A stretch of 64,000 nucleotides of DNA from positions 613,258 through 677,257 of the forward strand of contig JANPWX010000168.1 of NCBI GenBank assembly GCA_024734555.1, in the 5' to 3' direction. A model generated the notes under the pieces. The model had not been told where the DNA came from. It saw nothing but the letters and a program-made list of their open reading frames with translations, and searched no databases. This stretch comes from Trochalopteron elliotii (Eukaryota; Chordata; Aves; Passeriformes; Leiothrichidae). Positions 38,401 through 54,000 of this stretch are shown one piece after another; positions within the stretch are counted from its first letter, which is position 1, and every line of letters starts with the position of its first letter. Position numbers and translations under genes: made by a program.

Positions 38401-41400
38401 TGGAAGGAATATTCTCTATGAGGTCTTCAGCTAGATGGGTTTGTTGCTGATTTTTTTTGTTTGGGTGGTTTGGGGTTTTTTTTTGTCTCTCTCAGCAACC
38501 TTATCAGAGTGCAGATTGCTGTTATAGCCAATTAAATTCCTTTTGGAAGTGGGAGGCAGGAGACTGAACTCAATTAGCAAGTGGCTCATCCTGGTGTAAA
38601 GTGGGAACAGCGCATTCTGGGTTAAACACATGCTTCCCTGCACTGTTTTGCCATGGGAGATTCTGAGAAGATAAAGCCATTTGACTCCTTTGTTACAGCA
38701 GAGTATCAAATCGCCTGGCAGTGCAAATTGTTAAGAACCTTTGCATGTATTTCTCAACTCCCACTTCTCAGGGGTTGATGATATAATTTTCCTTATTTTT
38801 AAAGGGGGACATACTTCAAGTTATGTGATCAACTTCAGGAAAGCAAGGTACAACATACTTTATATAAATAAAGAAAGAATACTTAAGAAAGTAAGGAGAA
38901 AATCAGTTTTCACTGAGCTGTATTAAGTCTTATGTGTGGCTATCTGCTGATCAATAGTTTGTCATCTCAAAATGATCATTTTTGAAATGAACAACATTTT
39001 TATGTGTTTGAAACTTGAGTCATGAATATCAGAGATCTTCAGAAATGTGGCCCATGCTGGTCACTTACATAGCAGGATTTTAGTTCCTATTACCAGCTCA
39101 AAATCAGAATCATACTGATATGCATAGTTGGAGGATATGAGACTGCTTCAAACAATGTCTTCATAGCATTTGGGAAAGTTCATATGAATTGCTGAAATAC
39201 TCTGTGACTCTCTCTGTTACTTCATGTGTCTATCCTTTCCTGAATTCATACATCTAAGCCCAGACTTGCAAAAGCCACTTACTGTAGTGCTGGATCTTTG
39301 CCCAGAAAGTAATTTTTGGAGAATGGCTCTTGAGGTTTTTATGCAAATCATATGCCTACTGCACCTCTATGTCCACTCTTTTCTCATGTTTTTTTCCTCA
39401 GACAGCTGGTGTTAACATCCAGACTTCATTAGTCACATCTCAATTGCACAAGAGGCGTAATTTCAACTTCATATTAAATTATGGAGGGTGATTTTACTAG
39501 GCATAGTCTTGGCTTTAGACCACATGAACAAAAATGTAGATAATCTTCCAGCATGTACCTTACATGGCTGACAGGGTTTCCAAGTAGATGAATGGGGTTG
39601 ATAAAATGATAGGCTTTATCCACTCTGATTCTGGGAGGAGCAACATCAAGACTCCAATCCTTAGATCACAACCAGAAGCAAAACCCAATATATAGCCAGC
39701 TAATATAAACTAAATTAGACAGGACTACTCAGTGGTGACACAGAACTTATTAAATAAATGACCCAAGAATTATACACCCATAATAAATAGGGCTATTCCT
39801 GAGCATCTGCACATATTCTAGCTCTCCCACCAGATAACAGTGGTGCCTGATGATCCTAAAATATACAAGGTTGTGGAGAGCCAGGTCTTCTATTTGTAAT
39901 AGTTGCTTGAATTGCATGCTTGGTTTCATGAGAAAAATGTTTAACAGTTGAGTAACTCATTCCTCCCTGCTGGAAACCTACAATACACGTCAGGGCACTG
40001 ACTTGCAGCCTTTAAAAACTGCATTCTTTGATTAAAAAAAAATGATAATCAGCCTCTAGAATTCAGACTCAGTGGGTAAACTTGCTAAATGGAATGCCTG
40101 GAAGAATGGTTTAGTTGTAGTTGTAATGTAGTTGCCTACATTAGTCTAGCCCGTACCACATCTGACTTTTTAAACAAGATTTGTTTATCAAAACATGCAG
40201 ATAATTGGAAAAGTAATGAAAACGTTTGGTGGAGAGAACTGCCCTATATATGCACACCTGAATGAGCCCTGAATTTGGCATTTTCACACAGGCAGGAGCT
40301 TAAAATCTCCATTTAATCACATGAAACTGCTAACTCCAAGGAGTACAAAACACAGTAGGAGGTTGGGTAGGGAAAGGAAAAGAATTTATGTCTGAACAGA
40401 AAACATCACCAGGTCTATGTCCCTTTAGGTGGTGTGGCTGTCCTACAGTCACGAGTTAGTGACAAAATACCATGTGCCAGTCCTGCTGTCCTAAAAAGAA
40501 AAGAAATCTCGGAGGTAGCGTAGGGAATTGCCAGAGGCGTGGGATAGTTTTTGTCATAAAACAGACTAGATAAGATGGGAATAATCAGGTAGGAAAAAGT
40601 TTAATGATAACTAATCCCATTTTACCATCCATTGATGGCAACAGAGGTAATGGATCAGGATACCAGATGTCCATTTTTTAACATGCTTTGTTTGTTTAGT
40701 GCTGTGTTTTGGGAATTAAAATGGCAAGGACATGCTTCAATTGTATACTGGGTTATTTTATTGGGTTTTTTTTCTCCCTTTTTTTTAATAGATGGTGTAT
40801 CCTTCTTAAGAGGTAGTTATATTAAAAATACATCACGGCAAAAGCCAAACATCCTGATCTATAAAATTATAGCAAATGTTTGTGGGATTTGCATTTTCAT
40901 AATTTGTTAAATGAAAACACTGTTAGAATTATTGGGTAGCAGGACAGAGTAGTCATTGAGGAGATGGAAAGAGGAAAGTAATTATTTCCTTTCTTGAACC
41001 TGTACATTGAAGTTCACAACAAAGTATTGCTGTATTCATCCTTAGCATTTGTGGTTACTGATTAAGTAGATTTATTTCTCTGAACTTTTTTTAGTCCTGT
41101 CTATGTTTGGAACCTTTTAAAACATATGTAGATCTCTTGAAATATATGGCAGTCATGAGCTGTCTGAGATTTTACGTATCTAATTCACAAGGTCTTTTTT
41201 CTGTCTTTTCAGACTGCAGTAGCCTTCCAAGCCAAGTAAAAGTAAAGGTCTACACCACATGCTAAGTCAGAAAGGAGGAATATGAAGTACAGTTGCAACT
41301 GAAGCAGTTGTTTTCAAACTTATTTTTCAACGTTTTTCTTTTGATAATTACTATTAAAAACTGACAGAGGAATTAGAAAGCATAAACTGGTCACAGTCAT

Positions 41401-41930
41401 ACATTTAGACTATTTCCAAGTAGAACCCTTAGATTCTCAGTGCCATTAAATTGCAAAACCTCAGAATCATTCTGACTTTTGTTTGTTTGATGTGCAGATT
41501 AACCTCCCCTTAACATCACTGCAGCCTTAGGAAACCAGGCAAGTTTTAGTATCAGGCCCTGAGGCCAAGTAAACCGGTTCCACTGGGGTTTAGATTGGTG
41601 TCTTCAACTGGAAGCAAAAGCTGCTGTTGCGCTTGTCATCATGACTTGTTCTTATGCCTCCATTTTGTTTTACTGTCCTATTTTTATCTTCTGTGTGCAT
41701 CCCAAGTGAATAATTTGGGATGTATGTTTGAGTTCAAGCAGTGTTTCATCCCCTTATTAATTTATGTCTGCATGAATTGTAATTAGCTGGTCATCAAAAT
41801 TCTACTCAGCCATACATTGATTATGTATATGCATATCTTCAGATTTTATTTGTAAAGTGATAATTTCTGGATTGAGAACATACTGACACTTATGAGTAAT
41901 CACTGGGATGCTGTTCAGCACTCCATCTGT
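38401..41930. other. AT-rich non-coding stretch, no gene recognised
   Basis: No gene, RNA or clear transposon is recognised. A T/G-rich simple stretch lies at 38449-38485. Open frames are short and motif-free. Confidence 0.5.
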
Positions 41931-42100
41931 ATTCAGCAAAATACTTAAGCATATGCTTAATTTTAACTTTAGCTCAGGTAAGCATGAGATTGCCTCCATC
42001 CAAATTCAGCATAGCATTTTAAGTATGTGCCTAACTTTAAACATATCCTTAAATCCTACTAAAGTTAAAATCAAACACATCCTTAAGTGTCTTCATGAAT
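41931..42100. mobile_element. Old inverted-repeat element (MITE-like), 41-bp arms
   Basis: The left arm 41931-41971 begins attcagcaaaatacttaagc. The reverse complement of 42060-42100 begins attcatgaagacacttaagg. The arms match at 33 of 41 positions, and both end in the same attttaacttta. The interior at about 42018-42055 carries a further related stretch (ttaagtatgtgcctaactttaaac). From memory this resembles an ancient amniote repeat built around 'cttaagcacatgcttaactttaag'. That points to a non-autonomous DNA transposon remnant. No clear target duplication remains and the age is evidently great. Confidence 0.65.
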
Positions 42101-45036
42101 ATGGATAACTACTGAATGAGGTTTGATGAAATGAACTCTGTTGGCCATTAAATAACAAGAAATGCCTGGCCATGATTCCATTAATGTCCTACAGGCAGGG
42201 AAGATATAACAGAAAAATAAAGCATTCTTTTTGTGTGTTGAAATTCTAGAAGCTAAACTGTGTATTGTTGAAGATAAAGTATTTTGCAGGCAGTGGGAGG
42301 TCTTTCTAACCCTCAAAAGAACTGTATCCATAGGAAGCCAAGGCTTCATTCTCAGTGTTTCATTAAGTTCAGAATGCTCAATAAAATTTTCATTCTTTAA
42401 ACAAGACATTTCAAATAATGTATCTAAATTTTTTTCCAAAATTACAAATGATGAGAGTGCAGCCAGTTACAGAAATTTGCAAAAGAAAATGCATATACAG
42501 GTGTTAAGGATGTTACAGCTTACAGAATGTTTTCTGTGATTTTCTTTTATTTTCACTGCTGATGTGTTTGATTCACATCCCCTTTCTTCATTTCAGTCCA
42601 TTTCCACTTTTGCTGCTTCAACGTCTAACTGCCTTTCTGCACTATTTATGTGAAAAGCTCTTTGCATTTTTATTTCAGATCCTCTCCTATTGCAGTTCAC
42701 GAAGTCTTTCAACAGTAGGCTGTTAATCCTTTGCAGATTAATATGATTTCAGTGATAATCCTTTCATTTGTTGAATTTTTAAGACATATAATCATTAAAG
42801 AAAGTGCTAGACAGATTTTCCATTAAAGCAGTTCGAAGCAGGTGGTATTTCTTTAATGCATGTCGGTAGCACTTTATGTTGCTCATTTATGAAATTAAAT
42901 TTGCAGATGAAGAGAGTAAGTCTAGAGTTAGTTATTGGTCTTTTCCCTTTGGTATTACAGTTCAAATCCATTCAAGAAAAAAGTATTCAGGACTTTGCAG
43001 AAAAAATGGGGGTAGAATATCTGTGTGAATGCTCTTTTCACAACTCCATTGCTACTTTTCATTGGGTCCAAGGGTCAGCTTGGGTTCTGTCCTCATACTG
43101 CAAAGTTAAATATAACTCATAACTACAGTTAAATATATGTGGAAAAAAGAGTGTAATTTAAATGTGAGCTTTGCCTTCATGTAGGCCATAGGATGTAAAC
43201 GGAATGTGGGAGTTATTCCAGCTCTGTGTACAAGGCTAATTCTTATCTTCATTGAAGTTAATCTTATGACTGAAATACTCTTCCCCGGATGAAACTGAAG
43301 TTTATAATTGTCTCTCAATAATGATACACATAAATATTGTAACATTTAGAGGTTTTGATTTTCTGTTGATTCCCAGCTCACTGTCCCTGACTTGCCTGTC
43401 AACCAAACTATTTATCCTATTTCTTCTTCTTTTTCCTCTGGCTTTCCCGTTCTTTTGTGCACACTGATTAAACAATAGACAGGAAGAGTAGGCACTGGTA
43501 TTAAAATACAGTGATACTGAGTACTCTTGTAAGCCCCATTTTAATTAAGCTCTCAGAAGCAATGCTTCAAAGCCAGCAGACAAACAGCAGAAATGCTAGA
43601 GATCTGGAAAATCATTCAAAGTTCATTAAAACCTCAGTTTAAACAAATAGATAGCAGGTGTAGCCTGCCACAGTAGGATGAGTTTTTGCTTTTATGTACT
43701 GAAAACTCAGAGGTGCTTTAGGCAGGAGGGAAAGGAAGCAGACACCACAATGCTTTAAGAAAATCAGGTCCTGAACTTGGCAAACCTTTAGCTGATTTTG
43801 TCACATATTTGCAGCTTCAAAATGATTTGGCCTTTGCAACAGCCAAAATAAGTGTCCTTTAATCACTTCCAACCTATTAACAGATGGGCAAACAGCTTTT
43901 ATAAATGGGGCATACAAAATACTCCAATATCAGCCAAAACTAATTAGTAGCATTATCTCAACTGAAATTTGTAAGTGATGGAATATACATCAATGCAGAT
44001 AAATTGATAGAAATTCCTTTTCAAACATCATGCTTATTATTTGTTCTGCTTGAGTATATCTAAACACATATTAAATAAAAAGCACTTTTTTCATATTTAG
44101 CTATCTTCTTCCATTAAAACAACACAATTTCCTGTAAAAGTTCTCATTAGAGGTAGTGTAACTGAAAGAAATTACACTAAACTAAAGGTAGTTTAGAATA
44201 CATTTTTTGTGGCATATAATAGAAAGAGTAGTGTAACTTGAATACAACCTTAAAATTAATTAATCTTAAAGAACAGCACAAAATACTGATATAAGACATT
44301 ATTTATACAGCAGTGCCAGAGCATATTAAATATATCTTTGCACTGCACTATTAATCAGAATATGTAAATTGCACGAAATTAAATTGTGATATTATATAAA
44401 AAAGTGCCCCATGTATAATTCAGTAGGAAGAGCCATTCAATGCATTCCCATCAGATCTGCAGCATGAATTTGATTTTACAAAGACATCTGTAGTGCAGAC
44501 AGCTGCTGTACCTAAGTGAGGGTTTGATTGTACACTTGATCTTTCAAACAGCCACTTGTCCATATCTTTCACATTTTTTTTTATCATGGATCTACAAAAA
44601 AAATGTAATGTTAACTTAATCAGAACTGTTCTGAAACACATTTACATTAAATAAAAGAAATAATTAAATGTGCTGATTTTCAGAAGACTTGCTCTCCTTC
44701 TGTCCAAGTACCTTCCCTTCCTCAAGTAATTTATCTTTTCCTCAACTTACATATTGATTTGAGGATTTTGTTTGAAGAGTCAAACTTTAAGTAGAATCTG
44801 AAATAAATCTAAAAAATAATGCTATGACGACATTTCAAGCTTTTCTTCCTTCAAGGGAGCACAATGGGCCCTGCCTTCCCAACACAGATAATTGCCTTGG
44901 ATAAACTTTTTCACAAAATTTGACAAAAAATAATCTAGAGAAATGCTCTGTGTACTCTATATATCCATGTAGATAGTCAGTCAGGTAGTCTTCTTCTTGT
45001 CCATCTAACATAATGTTGTTTCTTGGTCTTTGAAGA
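42101..45036. other. AT-rich non-coding stretch, no gene recognised
   Basis: No gene recognised. Two small hairpins sit side by side at 44155-44205: tagtgtaa/ttacacta, then ctaaact/agtttag. They are too short for a microRNA precursor. Confidence 0.5.
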
Positions 45037-45070
45037 CTGTAGCCCATGGGCTACAGAACTGTAGCCCATG
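45037..45070. repeat. Perfect 20-bp palindrome plus an adjacent third half-copy
   Basis: CTGTAGCCCATGGGCTACAG at 45037-45056 is fully self-complementary. Two bases later CTGTAGCCCATG (45059-45070) repeats the left half plus two bases. So three copies of a CTGTAGCCCA half-site lie within 34 bp, in forward, reverse and forward orientation. No transposon or gene context explains it. Confidence 0.9.
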
Positions 45071-48000
45071 ACTGTCCCCAACGCTTGGCACATTCTGCTC
45101 TCTTACAGCAGATGTGCATCATCTGGACATCACTAGGGTTGTCTAGACAGAGCTGTGGTGATGGGTATCCACTCAGGGGGCTGTTCCCTGTGCAACCTAG
45201 GAAACTGCAATCTCCTCGAAACCCTACAGATAAATTAAAATGTTGTTCTTCTCTGATGGACTCTCTGGGGAAAATGGTGAATGCATGGTCTCTGCAGACA
45301 TGGAGATGAATGAAGCTGGTGGAGGGTTCTGGTTTCAGCTCCTTGTCCAGTGAGAAAGGTCAGAGGGTCTGTCAGATTATGAGTGAATGATGCAATTGTG
45401 GTCCCATATAGTCAGGTTATATGGAATACCTGGAAGATTTTTTAGCCAGTACAGAGATCAAGACTGATGGAACAATTTGTCTTCGTGGCATAGAGGGGAG
45501 TGATGAATAAGTGCAAATGGTATTTTTTAATTTTAAGAAGATAGTCTGATGAGAAATCCTGCAGGCTTTTGGTTACATGGAGAAAGTACTACAGAATGCC
45601 AGAAAATGATCAGTTTCAGATGAAATTCATCACCTAAGTAATTTTCTTTAAAAAAACCTTAATATATTATAACATCAAAAACAAACAAACAAGCAAACCA
45701 AGAGACAATATTTTGAGAAATACCCAGATCTCCATTTCTCAAGAATTTTAGTCTACTAGCACCTTGCTGAATGCAGATCAGGCATAAACCTCCATTTTCC
45801 TCTTAATTCAAAGCTATTTCAAGCATATTGGTTTAGTCTTGGCACAATCTGGTTGTGTGAAGTAAAATTACAACTGACTTTATGCACACAGCTACTCATG
45901 ACCTTTAGTATAAAATGACTATTTCTATTCAGAATTGTATCTTCAGGACAAAAAGAAAACCTAAATGTTGATGGAAAATCCTCAGCTATGGTTTGGTTTA
46001 CATTTCTGCTGGGTACACTGCTTGAAATGCAAAATCTAACATTTTTTTGTTATTTATCACATATATTGTGATCATTTCCTCAGCTGGGGCATAGTCAGGT
46101 AATCACATAGGATGACTGAAGAGATGAAATTTCAAAGTGCTCCTTTCAACTCATTCTGTATCAAGATAAAATTGAGAGCTTTCAGAGTTTTAAAATTACT
46201 TTTAGTAATTTTACTGTAGCAAATACACGTATATTCCAGGATATTGAATATCCTCACTTTTCTGGTATTTCTGTTATCTTGTTTTGACAGGAAAATCTCC
46301 AATACAGCATTTCCTGCTGTGTTCTTATGAAAAGGATTGGTTTCAATACATTTCTCTTGCCTCCTAAAATCTTTCTTCCTTTTTTTCTTTTTTTTTGAAT
46401 GTATGTGTGAAATTTCCTGGCAAGTTTAATGAATACACATTAATAAAATCCATGAAAGTTGACATTCATATGGAAGAGACACTTAAAGTTTCAATGTTTT
46501 CAGCTATAGCTTGTATTACCAGTTCAATTGTAAGAGCTGGCAGGTAAAATATTTCTTTAGTCTTACTCAAATTGCAGTGTATTTGCACACAAAAATATGA
46601 CTTTTCATATTTTGTAAAAAAAAACCCAAACAAAACCAAAACTGTACAGTTGAATAAGAATTCAAAATGTTAACAATTTTGAAAATAACTTAATCCTTAT
46701 AGTTTGCAAAACCGTGGGCATTGTACAGATCTACCCAGCTGCAGCAGAACACTTGGCAAGAAGATTTGGATGCTAATTCTGTAATTGTAGATGGTAAATG
46801 ACCAAGAGTTCCTTTTCAATCTTTTCAAGCTATTCATGTAAATAAGAGGATTCTACATATTCTGTAATTATTTTAGGTGCACATTACAATTTGCCTTCTA
46901 GATTTTTTTATCCGTAGTCCACCAAACTGAAAAAATTAATCTGCTGTCCTTTAACTTCTAGTGACCAACATCTTGACCTTCAAACTCACAAGAAAAATGT
47001 AACTCACTTGGATGTCTTTACAGCTTCTTGAGATAGTAGAAAACGCCCTGGCAATGGAGAAGTACTTAAAGCTCTTGTTTGTTACTCAAAAATACATCAG
47101 AAGGTGGTTTGAACACAGAGCATTCAAGACAGTAAAGGTTAAGGTTTTATTTTGGTTGTTTAATTCATTCAGCACTTACATTTTAGTAGTGTCGGAATTC
47201 TTGATTATTGTTACTTTGCTGTTAAAAATCCCCATTCTCAGCCAGTCTGACTGTCATGGTTGTTCTGCACATTCAAGGTTAGGGAGAATTCAGTGAGAGT
47301 GAGTGCAGTGCTGGTGCCCATTCCCATCCCTTCATCTCCAGAAGGTTTTGTATCAGTTTTTAGAGGAGAATGTCACGTGTGACACTTGATCCCTCTGCCT
47401 CCAGAGAGTCATGGTGTGCCTGAATATTGTACTGTTTATGCTGGGCTTTTCAGCTTTTCAGGTAGAGAAACAGCCTGTGACTAACAGAATGTTCATTGCA
47501 CTCTTTTTCTCCCACTTTCTTTTGCATCTCAATTGCTAAAAAAAGCAATCATGTATTCAATAGAATAGAAATACATATATATAAGTAGAGACATGGGCTG
47601 GTTCTCCTGATACATAAGCAGAGAAGTGTTAAAAGAAGGGGAAATAGTTGACTGATACCAAACCTGCCTGTTCTTTAGCTCCAAAGTGCTCTGCTCAGTC
47701 CCATCTGCACTCTTCTGAACATTTTTCTTTGCCTGGTCCTTATCATCTCAAGGATTATATGACGACACTAAGGAAAATAAAAAAGTTTACACTGCAAAGT
47801 TTAATCTAAACTTCCTTTTTGTATCTTCCATTGCCCTTCAAATTCCTCTTCGAGAATAAGAGATGGCCATCTCATCACAGAATATGATCAAGATTAGTCA
47901 GTCAAATGTACACTAGAAAATAGCTTCCCCCATGGGAAAAAAGTGAGAGAAAGAGAATTGGAATCAACTATACATCCAAACACAAAACTGAAAGTTGGAT

Positions 48001-51000
48001 GTAGGGAACCATTTTTTCACACCTTAGAGTTAGAAATGTACTGAATTTTTTATATCTTCTTTAAAAAGACATTTCAGAGAAATAGAAATGTTCCACCCAT
48101 TAAATAAGATGTTGCAGCCCAATGTATTGTCTTTTTTTTCTTTTTTTTTTTTTTTTTTTCTGTCTTTTCTTTATGGTGTCCAAATGTTAGAGTACAAACT
48201 CTACCTTAGAGGGCAGATGCTGGTTTTCGGAAATGTTAAAGTGGCATTAATTTTCTCTGCTTTGAAACAGAAAGAAATGTTATAGATGCTCATGCACAAC
48301 ATGGGATGTAATATGATCTAGTGGTGTCAACCCTTACAGAAAGCCTGATCATTTTGTTAATCAATAGTACACCAGCTAAACTCATAACCTCTGCCTCTCA
48401 GGGAGAAAGATTTGCAGAATCTCACCAAATCTGCAAACATCTGTGAGTTAGAAGTAGATTACCTGAAATGTTTTGCGGACAGGAAGATATAGGAGACTGT
48501 GAAGCTTTTTTTATTTTCATTTTGTACTTTTCTTTTCCTGAGTAGTACAAAATAAATCATACAACACCTATCTCTGAGTTACTCTCCTTGACTATATAAT
48601 CTCCTTGAGCTATATTATTTAATACATTAAAGTTTACAAGAAAATCATTGACAGCCTACTGCTATGAGTTTTCCTTGGTGTGTTTTTTTTTTTTTTTTTT
48701 TTAAGTAGTTATGGCAAGGTATCTATGGGTATTTCCATTACAGTAACACTGGGGAAAATTTCTTCCACTCTGAGTTTTCCCCTTGCCTTTACCCTAGAGG
48801 GAGAGGTTTCATATACTGATTTAGGTTGAGTGTATCTGTCAAGTGAAAAAAGAGCATTAAACACTATAATTTCTGACTTACCTCAACCTCTTTCTACCAG
48901 TTCTGCTGACCACCACCTTTTCATATTGAGAGGTTCTAATATGGGAAAGAGATGTGTTTCAGCACAGCTGTTCTCCTTTTCATCAGCAAGGATAGTGCAT
49001 GACTTTCTCTTCAGTGCAAGAATAAGTCAGGAGCAATATACCCCATCATGTAACCTCTGCACAGGCCTATGTTTTCATACAAAGCATTTCAAGCATGCTA
49101 GCTCAGTTTTGAAGAGGTATTTCTAAAAAATGAGAAAATATTTCTGAAAAAACATTTCTAAAAAATACCCCTCCAGTACCTAGTACCTTATTGTAAAGAT
49201 ATATCTGACAAAAGTTTTTCTTTTTCAGTTTGTGAAATCGTGTTTTCCTAGGGAGAATTTGGCAAAAAGATGGACAGAAATGATCTGTCTGAAGTTTTGA
49301 GATACTGTGGATACTCAATACTTCCTAGTGGAATTCAGTACGTCCTCCAGCTGGCCCGTTCACATAAGTGGTTCCTTGTAAATGCTTTACAATGCTACGA
49401 AATTTCACCTGCAGGTGCTGCTGGCTTTGGGCTTTTTGCTTGGTTTTTTTCCTTTTCCTTGCATGAATAAGAAACTACTATTCTTAGAAGTATAGTCAGG
49501 ACAAACCCTACCTGATGTTGATGATCTTTGTCAAAACTGAGCATTTTATTGTTATACTTGAAAGAAAGTACATATTTTCAGAATTCCACTGTGTCTAAGA
49601 ACGTTGGAATATAATCCCATACTATTTTAAAATATCCTTAAGAGGGTGCAGAGCAATTTTGTGGCAGGCCTGCACTTGCAGATGTCTCCAGGCCAACATT
49701 AACCCCTTTGTACACTCAACAGTGTTTGTGGTGTTTGCCTTCCAACACCCTTAGATTGCTGAGTGGAGGGAACTTTCAGAAGCATTCAGAGATAAAAGGG
49801 TTCTTAGATGGCTGCTTGTAAATAAAACAGGATGTGGGAGATGCCACTGGCAGCCTCTCCTGTAGCACACTTTATTAACCCCCTTTTGGGTTCTAGTGAC
49901 ATATGTCGGTGTCGCAAACCAAAGCTAGGCTAAACAAGAGTTGTCCTAACTTTGGCAGTCACACTTGGGGGATTCTTGTGGACAGTGTTCTTCTTTGGAG
50001 ATTATGGTTAATTTTATGTATTAGCAGCTCCAAAGAATGCTTTTAATGTCCAACTTTATTTAGTGAGAGAAACCCACATCTAATTGATGCTTTTGACTTG
50101 TAAACGTGTGGTTTCTCTTGATCATAATTCTTTGCATGCCTTGTCCCAGAGAGCGAGCTTTCCAAGCTGCATCTTTGAGGAGGTGGTCTCTTTGAGTGTC
50201 TGACCACACATGGGACTTGCTTTCCTGTGTTGGCTCCTCATAAATGCCATCAATTTCTCAAGGAATGTCATCTATCACGTGTCATTTAGGTCACATTCCT
50301 AAGACAGTGTGAATAAGACCAGGTATTTTTAGTCGTTTGCTCAGTCCCCATCACTATGGTAACAGGAGATTTTGTGACTGTGAGACAGATTTTTGTCTTA
50401 TATCCTAGATTTGGGAGACTATTGCTACTTTTCACTGTGTTCACAGACACATCAGGAAAGGTTCATGCTTCCCTAGTCATTATTTAATTTATTTAGAGTC
50501 TCTTAAGTGTGAAGTGCTATCAAGACTTGTTCGGCCATTTGAGGCAGCGCAGGCTTCTAATGCATTTTGATTTTAAAACTCTTCTAAATTGTGAACATGT
50601 AAATGATGACTAATTGCTAAAACATGGAGATGTGCCTGAGTCTAAAGGGCACCCATAAAGTGGTTTTTAACATGGAAGCATTTTGAATAAATTCCACTTA
50701 TCTGCAAAGTGCCTCTCTTCCTCAATTTTATAATATAAATGTCATTATTTCTGAAGACAAGTTATGAGCAGAGTGAAACCTTGCTAAATTGCTTGGGAGA
50801 GACACTGCAACTGGTTGATGTTTGGATTCCCTGAATACTGATTTGATTTAACCATATTCTGATGCAAAAGCATCCCATAGCATCAGCCTGCCTATTCAGG
50901 AGTGGAAAGATAACAGAGAAGAGGAGGTTTATGTGTCTAGGCAGAATGGTGGAGAGATCTACTGATAGTTACTAAACTTTTTCAGGTTAACACTGCCTCC

Positions 51001-54000
51001 TGCATGGCCGTGGACTGATCCATGGAAGATTAAAACAAGGAAGAGGAGCATGTGGCTATTTAGTCTGAGCATAGGTCAAAAAAATTCAGACCTCTTAAAA
51101 ATTTTCCCATCCCATTTTACTCTTTCTTACTGTTTTTGCTGTTGTTGTTATTTTATTATTTTTTTAATTGAAGCTAGAAAATACCAAAAAAGTAGTGCCC
51201 AGATGTTAAATGTTGTTCCTCCATTTTCCGTCATGAATGAATATTGTCTTTACTGTCTTTGGCTAATAATAATTTAAGCTTTGAAGCTTTTTAATTTTAT
51301 ATATTCTTTCGTGAGTTTTAATTAGGATTTGCTTATTTTTTGTAAAGGTAAGACACTGAAGGTAGTAAAATTACCAGAATAAAACTACAATATTTGTAGC
51401 AAAATGCTGATGTTCATCATTAAGTAACAAAGATCTTGCTGTCAATATAGGAAAGAAGACTATATGTTAGGAAATACCATGAAATGTGCATGAGAAAAAA
51501 TAGGTGGGATTTAAAAAAAAAAAAAAAAAGATGCTGTACTCAACACACTGTTTTGAGTCTCAGTGTTTTTACGAGCAGAGCTGGTACCATAATTTGACCA
51601 AACCAGACTATAATAATGGCACTGTCAGGAACTGAAGAGGAAGGAGAGTGATACTTGGAGTGGACTCAGGAGTCCTGAAAGGAGGCTTATACAGACAAAC
51701 ATATTTGTGATTTTCTTATGTAATCTGCTTTTCAGCTTCTGGGAAGCCAAGGGAGCTTGCTTTAGGTCAGATGAATGTAACCACAGATGATTCTCTAGAT
51801 GTATCTATACATATCCTGTTCCTCACAGTGTAAGGGAAAAGCAGTCAGTGGCTGTCTTACTACCTAACACATTGCTGGCTGAGGAGCTAGGAACTGCCCA
51901 GAAATAATTGAATGAATTTCCATCAGTGGTGAGGTTTAGCTGCTGGCTTTGTGAAAAAGCCAATTAAAATTAAGGTCGTAGTGCAGTGATTTTGAGATTT
52001 CATACACAAGTAATGGTGCTATTTCATCATATTTCAGGCCAATTTGTGCTGCTACACCATTCTGCTGTTGAAAAGCAGAATGCCATGTACTATGCAGTCA
52101 GGAGAAAGCCTCAGTGCAGCACTGCTGTACTTTGCTTGAATATTACAGGAAAAATAGAGGTAATGAACCAATCAATTTTGCCCAAATTCTTTGAAGCATT
52201 CATTGACACCATAGCTAATCATAATGAAAAATATTTCTTTAAACCTTTTTTTTGGAAAGCAGTGTTGTAGCCTATGTTTAAACATACCATTTTTTTCCTC
52301 TGGTTGATTCAAAGTGCTGCATGTTCTGTTCAAGTAAACCTTTACACTGAGTTCAGAGGAACCATGCATGCCTGGAGGTTAGGTGTTGGGAGTGCTAGTT
52401 ATTTTGCTTCTATATTTGCTGAAGAGTCCAGCCATAATATCTTGGTATTTACTGTATTCTGCAATCACTGCAATTACTGCTATTAATGATGGTTGAGACT
52501 GGACTGGGGAAATAGTTGTAGCTGTTTATATGTTGTGAAGGCAAACTGTTCACAGTTGCAGAATCCTAATAATTGGATTGTTTTCAAATAACATGTAAAC
52601 ACAGTAAGGATTTTCTCTGCAATTGGCCCTTCGGAGTTGCCTCTATTAAAATCCATATTTTTTCATCTTTGTGTTTGTGATCTTGATAACTAGTTCTGTA
52701 TTTACACAAAATATCTTGTGTTTAGGCTAAGAATATGCAATATTGCATAGAATTTGAATCATTGCCTTTAAGCTATCTCAATTTATATTGGCCTTGCCTC
52801 ATTGTAGGTTTTTCTGTATTTGCAAGGAGGCAGTAAACCGTCTCTTCATTTAAGCATGGAAGTGCCCGGATTTTTCATTTATTTTAATTTACTACATATT
52901 AGTGGGAGTCAACGCTTCTATAGGAGCTTTTAGGTTGCAGACTAGTCTGACTTGAACTGAAACAACAAATGAGAGTGCAAAACAATGATCTCTAAGAGAC
53001 ATCTCAAAACAATGTATCCTCATTAGAGTCGATGTCAATTCCCTCTCAAGCTGCAGACCGGCAGGAGAGATGCAGGAGGTCCAAGGGATTTGGTTCTTTG
53101 CATGAAGCTGACAGAGGATGTTAGAGCAGTCCCTTGTCACAACCTGCGGTTCAGGGCTTGTCTCATGCTGAACCTTCATCGGTTTTCAGTCCCACTGGCA
53201 ATTCCATGGTAACTGGTGCCTGTTGCTGGGACTTTTGGAAAGCTCTCATGGTTTGGAGGTTCAGCTCAGAAATGGCACTGGCTGACTGCAGCTCTCACCA
53301 ATGCACCCTGCAGTTATTTTCTCTCTCAGTTCTTCCTCTACTGTGGTTTACATGTGTAACTATGCATAAATTGTTAAATAAACAGCACCTAACAGCAATT
53401 TCTGCTACAGTCATGCCAGGAAAGCCTTATTTATAGAGCAGGACCCCTCTGTGTTGAGTACCCTGCACATTCTGAAGAAAAATATGCTTCCTGCATCATT
53501 GGTGGAAAATTGCCTCCTAAAACTGTTTATTTTTCATTAAACAAAATCTTAAAGGACAAGCAGCAGAAAGCTGTGCATACTGTAGTAGGAACAAAGGTGT
53601 AATAGCTCTCATGCATCTGGCAGAACACAATACTCAGGAGTTTCTTCCACTGTACTGTTGTTTAATAATGTTCTCCACACCTATGCAGTAATGAGCCCTG
53701 AGGGAGATGAAGGTTATCCTTATGACCATTTAAGCCAAATATAACATCAAGGAATTTAAATTCCACTGTGTAAGAACTCTGCAAGAGAGCTAGTGATAAT
53801 GAATAGATGCATTAATAAAATGTCCTAATAGAGCTATTGTAAAGCTTTGCGTTTCCTTCATAATGGTTTCTGGATCAAGGCTAAATGCAAATCTATCTAA
53901 TGATTCCTTCAGGTCTTTAAGACTGTGGGTCATTCACTGTCAACTACAGCAAAAGGAGATAAAATACACAGAGTATACCCTTCTCCTCGACTGTTGATCC